From Variovorax paradoxus NBRC 15149 (lineage in GTDB: Bacteria > Pseudomonadota > Gammaproteobacteria > Burkholderiales > Burkholderiaceae_C): DNA of 64,000 nt. The stretch is from assembly GCF_001591365.1 (NCBI RefSeq), contig NZ_BCUT01000002.1, forward strand, positions 310,001 to 374,000, read 5' to 3'. Of the stretch, positions 50,912 to 59,500 are shown piece after piece. Under the pieces are notes generated by a model. The model was not told the origin of the DNA. It saw only the letters and a program-made list of their open reading frames with translations, and did not search any database. The number at the start of each line of letters is the position of its first letter. Positions within the stretch are counted from its first letter, which is position 1. A program made the translations under genes and the position numbers.

Positions 50912-52786
50912 TTACCTTACTCCATCCTCCAGAACCTCCACCGGGAAGCGCAGCGCCACCGTGGTCCCGCCCGGCGTCGGCCGGATGTCGAGCGTGCCGT
51001 TCAACCGGCGCGAACGCGCTTCCATGTTGCGAAGGCCCATGCCGGCGTGGCCGTCGCGGCCGGCGGTGAATCCGCTGCCGTTGTCGGCCACCGCGAGCGA
51101 GAGCTGTCCGTCGGCGGCCTCGATGCCGATGCGGACCTTCGAGGCGCGGCTGTGCTTGAGCACGTTGGCCAGCGCTTCCTGCAGCAGCCGCAGGAAGTCG
51201 AGCCCGCGCCGGTCGTCGAGGCGGCATTGGTCCAGGCCTTGCAGCGCCCAGGTGCATTCGATGCCGGCCGCCTCCAGCACGCGCGTCGTGCGGTGGCGCA
51301 GCGGGGCGAGCCGTTCGGACAGCCGGTCGGTGTCGTCCAGGGCCGAGCTCTCGATGATCAGGCGCAGGTCGTCGCGCACTTCCCTGAGCGCCCACAGCGC
51401 GGTGTCGGGCCCGGCCGCGTCGCGGTTTTCGAGCGAGGCGATGTGGCCGCTGAGCGTCATGCCCAGGCCGTCGTGCAGGTCGCGCACCAGGTTCATGCGC
51501 TCGGCCAGCCGTGTGTTCTGCAGTTCGGTGGCGTGCTCGCGGTGCAGCACCGATGACAGGCGCTGTGTGGCGTCCTCCACGTGGTGGCGCAGCTCGTCGT
51601 TGAAATGCTCGACCAGGCGCATGCCGACCACGAAGCGCCAGGTCAGCACGAAGGAAATGCCCACCAGCATCGCGCTGGAGGACCAGGGCGTGTAGTAGAG
51701 GTTGGTGGCCAGCACGCCGTGGAACACGAGCACGTCGTGCGTGCCGGCCGCCAGCGGCAGCAGGGTGCACAGCGCCAGCGCCTGCACCTCGCGCTTGCGC
51801 GGCGAGGCCAGCGCATGGCGGCAGATGATCCAGGCACTCAGTGTGTAGGTAGCCAGCGCCACCACCACCGCGGCGCCGCGCACCGGCGACAGCAGCGCGT
51901 GCGGCGCCAGCCACAGCGCGGCCGTGGTCAGGCCGGTGGCGCCGCCGATGAGCTGCACCGCACGGCGCCGCCGCAGCCCGCAGAAGCGCAGCGCGAACAT
52001 CAGGAAGGCGGCGGTGCTCAGCACCAGGGCGGACATGTTGACGGCCTGGTAGGTGTCGGTGCTGCCGAAGGGCCAGGTGCTCCGCGCGATGTAGTTGTAG
52101 CCCACCGGCACCCACAGCAGCGAGAACAGGCTGAACCAGCCGTAGAAGGTCTCGTTGCGCCGCAGCAGCCAGAACAGGCCGTAGAGCACGCCCATCGCGA
52201 GCGTGATGCCCAGGCTGAGCATGTGCAGCGACTCGCGGATCAGCTGCTCATGCCGATAGTGCGCGTCGGCCGCGGCCGGGCTGTCCACCATCACCGGGCC
52301 CAGACCGGGGGCATAGGCCGCAAGGCCCGAGACACGCACCAGCAGCTCGTTGGGCCCGGGGCGCAGCAGCGGCGCGCTCAGCAGCCAGTGGCGCGGATGG
52401 TTCCAGCTGCGCGACAGCGGCTCATCGAGCTGCGGGTCGCGCGCCAGCAGCGCGCCATTGAGGTAGACCGCGCCGGCCATCGAGAAATAGTCCATCGCGA
52501 GGCCCCGCGGCGCGGGCACGCCGGCCGTGGCGGGCTCATTCCACCGCAGGCGATACCACACCACGCCATCGTGCGCGGGCCAGCGCTCGGCCCAGGCGTC
52601 GGGCAGCGTGACCGCGGTCCACCCCCCGGCCGGTGGCGCGTCGGGGCTCGCCGGGTCGGCGCGTGCGGCCTCGATGCGTTCGAAGCCGGGCGCATCGAGC
52701 GCGGCGGCCGGCGCCAGGCCCGCAAGCAGGCACAGGAACAGCAGGCCCGCCAGCAGCTGCTGCAGTACGCGGCCGCGCGGGATCAG
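50912..52786 (-). CDS. Sensor histidine kinase (7TM-DISM type, HisKA_3)
   Basis: About 624 residues. After a signal-like segment comes an extracytoplasmic DISM-type domain (about 30-190, DAWAERWPAHDGVVWYRLRW), seven hydrophobic segments, then a NarL-type kinase core with the H-box MNLVRDLHDGLG and an ATPase domain (DNGSGF, GMGLRNMEAR). The start is unclear: the only upstream ATG (52873) gives a long basic head overlapping the response regulator by 91 nt. A CTG at 52786 overlaps that gene's stop as CTGA and gives a normal signal peptide, so I prefer it. Partner: the adjacent LuxR-type regulator. Confidence 0.82.
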   Translation of the reverse strand: MIPRGRVLQQLLAGLLFLCLLAGLAPAAALDAPGFERIEAARADPASPDAPPAGGWTAVTLPDAWAERWPAHDGVVWYRLRWNEPATAGVPAPRGLAMDYFSMAGAVYLNGALLARDPQLDEPLSRSWNHPRHWLLSAPLLRPGPNELLVRVSGLAAYAPGLGPVMVDSPAAADAHYRHEQLIRESLHMLSLGITLAMGVLYGLFWLLRRNETFYGWFSLFSLLWVPVGYNYIARSTWPFGSTDTYQAVNMSALVLSTAAFLMFALRFCGLRRRRAVQLIGGATGLTTAALWLAPHALLSPVRGAAVVVALATYTLSAWIICRHALASPRKREVQALALCTLLPLAAGTHDVLVFHGVLATNLYYTPWSSSAMLVGISFVLTWRFVVGMRLVEHFNDELRHHVEDATQRLSSVLHREHATELQNTRLAERMNLVRDLHDGLGMTLSGHIASLENRDAAGPDTALWALREVRDDLRLIIESSALDDTDRLSERLAPLRHRTTRVLEAAGIECTWALQGLDQCRLDDRRGLDFLRLLQEALANVLKHSRASKVRIGIEAADGQLSLAVADNGSGFTAGRDGHAGMGLRNMEARSRRLNGTLDIRPTPGGTTVALRFPVEVLEDGVR

Positions 52787-53460
52787 GGCAGCAGGCCGCG
52801 TCCGCGGGCGCTGTGGACGGCCGCGGCGCGCGAGTGCACCGCGAGCTTGCGATAGATGTTCTTGGCGTGGCATTCGACGGTGTTGACCGAGATGAACAGG
52901 CTTTGCGCGATCTCGCGATTGCTCTGTCCCTGCGCCACCAGTTCGAGCACTTCGACCTCGCGTTCGCTGAGCAGGCCCTCGTCCGCCGGCGCGGCCGCCA
53001 TCCTAACCATCTGCCCGGCCGGCGGCGTGGCCATCAGGTGCAGGATGCGCCGCGCGATCACGGGGTCGATGGGTGCGCCGCCGCGCTGCATGCTGCGCAG
53101 CGAGAGCTCCAGCTCCACATCGTCGCCGTTCTTCAGCAGGTAGCCGGTGGCGCCGCCGCGAATGGCGCGCAGCACGGTCGCGTCGTCGCCAAGGCTGGAG
53201 ACGATCACCGACTCGGTCTGCGGCGCATGCGTTTGCATCCATTCCACGAGCTCGATGCCGCTGCCGTCTGGCAGGCCGACGTCGACCAGCGCGAGATCGA
53301 AGCGCCGCAGGGCCAGCTGCGCCCGTGCTTGCGCCAGCGAATCGGCTTGCACGCACAGCGCGTGGCCGTGCACCTCCAAGACGATGCGCTGCAGGCGCGA
53401 GCGCACGGGTTCGTCGTCATCGACGATCAGGACGTTCAGCAACAAGCGTTCTTCTTTCAT
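52783..53460 (-). CDS. NarL/LuxR-type response regulator
   Basis: 225 residues. The receiver domain has the acidic pocket DDDE near residue 14 and the phosphorylated Asp60 in LALVDVGLPDGSG. The C-terminal LuxR HTH reads LSEREVEVLELVAQGQSNRE and VNTVECHAKNIYRKL. It is encoded 53 nt after the adhesin gene and overlaps the kinase gene. The pair probably senses an envelope or surface signal and may control the adjacent secretion locus. Confidence 0.9.
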   Translation of the reverse strand: MKEERLLLNVLIVDDDEPVRSRLQRIVLEVHGHALCVQADSLAQARAQLALRRFDLALVDVGLPDGSGIELVEWMQTHAPQTESVIVSSLGDDATVLRAIRGGATGYLLKNGDDVELELSLRSMQRGGAPIDPVIARRILHLMATPPAGQMVRMAAAPADEGLLSEREVEVLELVAQGQSNREIAQSLFISVNTVECHAKNIYRKLAVHSRAAAVHSARGRGLLP

Positions 53461-53513
53461 CGGGCCATGCCGGCGGCAGGGCGGGCCTGGATTCTCTCAA
53501 CAACTTCCGTGTC

Positions 53514-56500
53514 TCACTGGCCGGAGAAGCGCATCGGCACCGTCTTGGTCGTGCCATCGGCCTGCGGCACGCTGACGTTGACCTTGAGCTCGCCCTTGAT
53601 GCCGGCCGGCGGCTTGCCCTGGAAGGTGCCGGTCTTGGGGTCGAACTTCAGCCATGCGGGCAGCGGCTTGCCGTCGCTGGTCAGGGCCTTGGGCGCCTTG
53701 CCCGGCGGCATGGCGGCGGGCAGCGGCACGCTGGCGCTGATCTGCTGCGCGCCGGGCGTGGACTTGCCCTGGTTGACGACGATGCCGCCCGCGCCGCCGC
53801 TGATCGTGGTGTTCTGCACGGTGGTGTTCTTCTGCTTGTCCATATAGACGTTCGCCATGCCGCCGCCCTTTTGCTGCTCGAAGGGAGAAGCGGGAGGCTT
53901 CGGCGCAGGCGTGGGCGGCGGCGGTACGGCCGGTGGCTTGCCGCTGCTGCCGGGCGTGGGCGGAGGGGAAACCGCCGGCGGCTTGCCGGACCCGGGCGTT
54001 GCGGGAGGCGGCGTGGCCGGCGGCTTGCCAGTGCCGGGCGCGGGCGCGGGCGGTGCCGTGATTGCAGGAGCCGGGGCCGGCGCAGGCGCAGGCGCTCCGG
54101 CCGGAGGATTCGTCTTGGCGCCCGTCTTGCTGGAAGGCGTCATGGTCGAGCCGGAGGCCGAGGCCGAGAAGCCCACCACCTGCGAGCTGCTGGTGCTGAC
54201 GGCCGCCTTGGTCTCGAAGCTGCCGCCGGTATCGACCGCCACGCCGTTGGCGGCCGCCACCTGGGTGCCCTCGAGCGAGGTATTGCCGCCCGAGGACAGG
54301 CTGATCTTCCCGCCGCCGCTCGTGATGCCGCCGCCCGTGGCGGTGTTGCTGTCGGACTTGGAGGAACCGACGCCGAGCGAGGCCGCGCCGCTGCGGTGGT
54401 TGACGGCCGTGCCCTTGTCGGCCGGCGTGCTGCCGACGAAGGTGTTGCCCGTGGCGATGACCTTCTCCTTGTTGCCGCCGCCGCCCGCCGCCGAGACGTC
54501 GACGCTGAGCGACTCGCTGCTGGCGATGGTGCGCGCCGCGTTCATCGCCAGGTTGCCGCCGGCCGCCACCGTCACGTCGCCGGCAGTGCTGGCGATGGCC
54601 GTGCCGGTGAAGCTGGCGTCGCCGCCGCTGCGCAGTGTCAGCGGTCCGCTGCCGCTCGAGATGCTGCCCGCCACGTCCTGGTCGAGGCTGCTGCGCGACT
54701 TGCCGACGCTCACGTCCACGCTGCCGCTGCCGCCCTTCTTGGTCGCAGTGACGCCGGCTGCCACGCCGACCTGCTCGCTGCTGGAGGAGGCCGTGTTCTT
54801 TGCCGCCTCGAAGTCGAGCTTGCCGCCTGCATCGACGGTGGCCGCGCCGCCTGCGGCGATGTGGGTGCCTTCCAGGCGCGTGTCGCCCTGCGTCTTGATG
54901 GTCAGATTGCCCCCGCTCGCGATGCCGCCGGCCACTGCGGTGCTGGTGCTCTCCCTGCTCTTCTCGCCTTGGTAGCTGACTTCGGCGCTGCCGCCCTTGT
55001 TGACGATGTCGGCCTTGACCGAGCCGCCCGCGCTGGTCGAACTGGAACTGCTGCTGCCCGTGTTCTGCGCCGCCTTGTAGTCGAGCGAGCCGGCCTCGAG
55101 AGTGACGTCCTTCGCCGCCGCAATCTGCGTGCCTTCGAGCGTGGTCTTGCCGCTGGAACTGCTGGACACGCTGCCGCCCATCCTGATGGTGGAGACGACC
55201 GCCGTGCTGCTGTTGGACTGCGCCGCTTCCTTGCCGTACTCGTAGCTCGCCTTCACGCCGCCGCCGACGCCGACGTTCATCGACTGCTTGCTGGCGCCCG
55301 GCCCGACCTGCCCTTCTGCCGAGACGCTGGCCGAGGCCTCGCCGTAGACGCCGAGCTTGGCGGTGTGGCTCGTGCTCTCCGAGGAGGCGTAGGTGGTGTC
55401 GGCCGCCGCCAGGCTGGTGATGGTCTTGGCCGACTGGTCGAGGTTGCCGCCGCCCTCGATGCGCGTGCCCACGTCGGTGATGCTGTTGGCCGCCTTGCGC
55501 GTGATGTTGTTGCCGGCCGAGAGGCCGGAGGTCACGGCTGTCGTCGAGCCTTCAACGGAACTCGCGCTCGTGTTCGATCCATACAGGCCCACCTCGCCCG
55601 TGGCCGAGGCATTGGCCTGGGCGCCCGCCTTGGCACCGATGCCCACGCCGGCTTCGGCGCTCGCGCCGGCCTGCGCCTTGCCCGATGCATAGAGGCCCGC
55701 GGTGGTGCTGCTGCTGGTGGTCGACACCTGGTGCACGTCGTCCACCGCCTTGAAGCTCATGTCGGTTGCCGCAAGCGTCATGTCCCTGCCTGCGCTCATG
55801 GTCGAACCCTCGAGCGTCAGGCCGTCGCGCGCCGTCACATCCAGATTGCCCTTGGCGTTGATGGCCGAGCCCTGGTGCGTGGTGTCGAGCGTGCGCGTGG
55901 TGCTCTTGGTCTGCTGGAAGACGTCCAGGTGGTTCTCGCTGGTGGCCGAGGCACCGGCCTGCGCATCGGCACCTGCGTTCGGGTTGCCCTTGCCGCCGGC
56001 GGCCGAGGCCGCGGCGCCCACGCCCGACTGCGCCTTGTTGTCGGTGCTGGCCATCAGCCCGATCTTGGTGGTGGTCGTGCTGGTGCTGGAGGTCTTCTTG
56101 TCCTCCGCCGCAAGCAGGTTCACGTTCTGCGCGTTCACCGCCGCGTTGCCGCCGGCATTGACGGTCGAGCCCTGCAGCGTGAGGTCCTTCGAGGCATCCA
56201 CTGCGAGGTTGCCGCCGAAGCTCAGGTTCGAGCCGACGTGGCGCAGGTCGGTGGTGTCGGTGGTCGTGGTGGTGGTCGAGCTGAAGGCCAGGCCCGCGGC
56301 ACCCTTGCCTGCCGCGCCGGCCGACGCCTCGGCCGAGGCATTGGCGAGCCCGCGCCCCGAGCCGGCCTTCGATGCCGCGGCGGCACTGGCCGAACCCTTG
56401 CCGGAGGCGCCGACCTGCATCACGCCCGTGTTCGTGGTCGTGGTGTGGGTCTCGTCGTAGTTGCGGCCCGCGAGCACGTTGACGTTGGCGGCGCTGATCT

Positions 56501-59500
56501 TGCCGTCGCCCTTGACGTCGACGTTCGAGCCCTGGACGGTGATGTCGTTCTTCGCGGCGAGGCTGGCGTTGCCGCCCACTTCGAGGCTGCTGCCCACGTT
56601 GCGCACCGACAGCGAATCCTCGGTCGTCTTTGTGGTGCCGTACAGCGAGCTGTTCATGCCGAAGCCGCTCGCCTTGGTCTCGGTGTGCGTCGTCGTCGTG
56701 TTCTCTCGCGCGATGATGTTGAGGTTGTTGCCAGCCTGCAGGTCGGCATTGCCGCCGACCTTGGCGTCGGTGCCGGCCAGCGTGATGTCGTTGCCGGCCT
56801 GCGCCGCCAGGTTGCCGCCGACCGTGAGGCCGGACTTCACCTGGGTGATGCTCGTCGTGGTGCTGTCCTTGGTGCCGCTGCCGTGCTTGACCTGGATGTT
56901 CGAGAAGGTGCTGCTCGTTTCCTTCTTCTCGATGGTGTCGAAGGTCACGTTGCCGCCGGCCTTCAGGCTCGCATCGGTGCCGGCGTTCAGGGTGGCGCCC
57001 AGGTTCGCAATGTCCTTCTTCGCGTCCAGCGCCAGCGTGCCGGTCGATTCGATGCCCGCGGTCTTGCCGAGCACCGTGTTGTAGAAATGCTCGCCACCGC
57101 CGCCCTCGCTGGCGGTCTTGTTGACGATGCTGCCCTGCGTCGAGCTGAGGCTCACGTTGCCGCCCTTGATCAGGCCCGACAGGTTGGTGATGTCGCCGGC
57201 CGACGCGATCACCAGCGAGCGGCCGCCCACGATGGTGCCGCCGGTGTTGGTCAGCGATGTGAGGCTGAGGTCGGCGTCCTGCGCCGAGATCACGGCGCCG
57301 CTGGCGATCTTGTTCCTGGTGCCCTGGGCGAGGTAGACCACCGGCGCGAGCACGGTCTTGCCGCCGATCTCGGTCTGCACCATCCACACGATGTCCTGCC
57401 TGAGCGAAGCCTGTTGCTCGGGCGTGAGCGCCTTGCCGTAGACCAGGCCCAGCGAGCCGCTTTGCGTGGCGGCGCTTTCCATCAGCCCCTTCATCTGCGT
57501 GTCCGCGCCCTGGTAGCTTGCCAGCACCGCACTGCCCGTCTGCTTGATGATCTGCTGCTTGACCAGCCAGGCTTCGTAGCTGGCATCGCCCAGCCGCATC
57601 GACAGCTTGTCGGCGTCGTAGCCCAGGAGGCGGGTCAGGTAGTCCGACCCGACCGAGGCGGTGCCCGCGAGGTAGAGCGGATTGCTTTCCACCAAGTATC
57701 TCGCGCCCGGCGACTGCGCGGTCACGAAGTAGCCGTTGGGGTTGGCCGGCAACGCGATGTTGATGCCGCCGAAGGAGGTGCCCCGCACGCCGTTGGCGGC
57801 ATTGGCGTCCAGGAAGGACATGGCCGGCAGCGGGCGCGTGCCCGTGCTGCCGGTAAAGGCCGCGGCGCCAACAGCGTCGGCGGCGATGCTGGGACCCCGG
57901 CCGACGGCGCTGCCGGGCAACGCGCCTTGGCCGACCGTGCGCGGTGTGTTGGTCGACGCGGGCGCCGCAGCTTCGCGCACGCCGTCGAGGTTCTGGTTGC
58001 TGCCCACGTCCTGCGCCGTGGAGCCGTTGTTGACGAGGCTGAAGCCCGAGCCGCGCAGGCTCGCGGTGTACAGGCCCGCCCTCAGCACGTTGTTGGCGCT
58101 GGACGACTGCGGGCTGTCTTCGTAGCCGCTGGTGTAGCAGACTGCGTCCCATGTGCCGTTGCGGTCGCACAGGCGGTCTCTATAGTCGATCTCGGGACCG
58201 AGCGCTATGTATTTTGTCGTGCGCGAGTAGCGCACGACGTGCGTGGTGGTGGTGAGCGCGAGGTTGTCGTTGGTGAACTTCGCGCCGCCGAGCTGGAAGC
58301 CGTGGCCCGCATCGTCCACGATGCCCAGGCCCGTATGCAGCGCGCCGTTCGCCTGCGCGGCGTCGTAGGAGAAGCCCTGCAGGTTCATGCTCGCGCCGGC
58401 ATAAATGGTGCCGCCGATGTTGCGGCCCTCGTGGAAGGCCAGCTGCATGTGGCGCCCGGCCGTGATCTGCGGCGCGACCTCCGGCGGCGGCTCCGAGTAG
58501 GACTGCGTGGTGGTGTAGCTGTACTGGTACAGCGTGGCCTCGTCCTTGTTGCCGCCATCCGCGGTGCCCTTGTGGACGTCGTCGCGCGAGGCGATCGCGG
58601 TGTGCGCGCTGTCGGGGCCGCGCGTGGTGATGCGCTCGAGCCCCGGCACCTCGTTCTTCAGGGTGGCCGCCACGATCGCGATGTCGTTGCCCGCGTCGAT
58701 GATGCGGCTGTTGAGCAGCGTGTTCGCGCGCAGCGAAAGGCTGTCGTCGCTGTGGATGTCGCCGGTATTGACGAGCGTGCCGTTGGCCTGGGCCGTGAGC
58801 ATGCGGCCCGCATACAGCAGGCCTGCATTGTTCAGGTTGCCTGCCTGCGCGTTGGGCGTGGCGGCCGAGAGGTCGAGCGTACCGCCGTTGGCATGCACCT
58901 CCAGGTCGTTGAGCGCCGAGATCGCGCCGGTCGCGCCCACCGTGATCGAGGGCGCCTGCACCTCGAGGTCGTGCGCCGAGAACAGCAGGCCGTCGTTGGT
59001 GAAGGCATTCGAGACGCGGACCGTGCCCCTGCCCTGGCGGCCGGTGTCCACCGCGGCAAGGATGCGGCCGGTCCTGGCGTCCGCGCCGCTGCCTTCGACC
59101 GCCAGCGACAGCGCGGCGGCGTCGAGATCGAGCGTGTACTGCGCCACCATCGCCGCCCGCGCGCCGACGCTCACGTTGCCGATGTCCACGTCGATCGAAT
59201 CGCCGAGCGCATTGCCGTTCAGCGCCAGCGTGGAATTCGCATCGCCAGCCACGCGCAGCAGGCCGCCGCTTTGCAGCGTGCCGCCGACGGTGGCGGTGTA
59301 GCTGTTGGCGCCAAGGGCCTGCAGCGTCAATGCGCCGTTGGCCACGATGTCGCCGTGCCCCGCCGTGCCGTCGGCCTGGCTCGTGAGCCCGCCGTTGCCG
59401 ACGCCGAGCGTGAGCGCGCCCAGCGACTGCAGCATGCCCGCGTTGGCGATGCGCTGGCCGGACAGCGTGCCGCCGCCGCTGCTCGCGGTGGCCAGCGTGA

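Noticed and set aside
53514..54113. A CdiA-type toxin C-terminus on the FhaB-like protein
   Set aside because: No VENN or similar pretoxin motif and no immunity gene; the tail is Pro-rich followed by an Ig-like domain.
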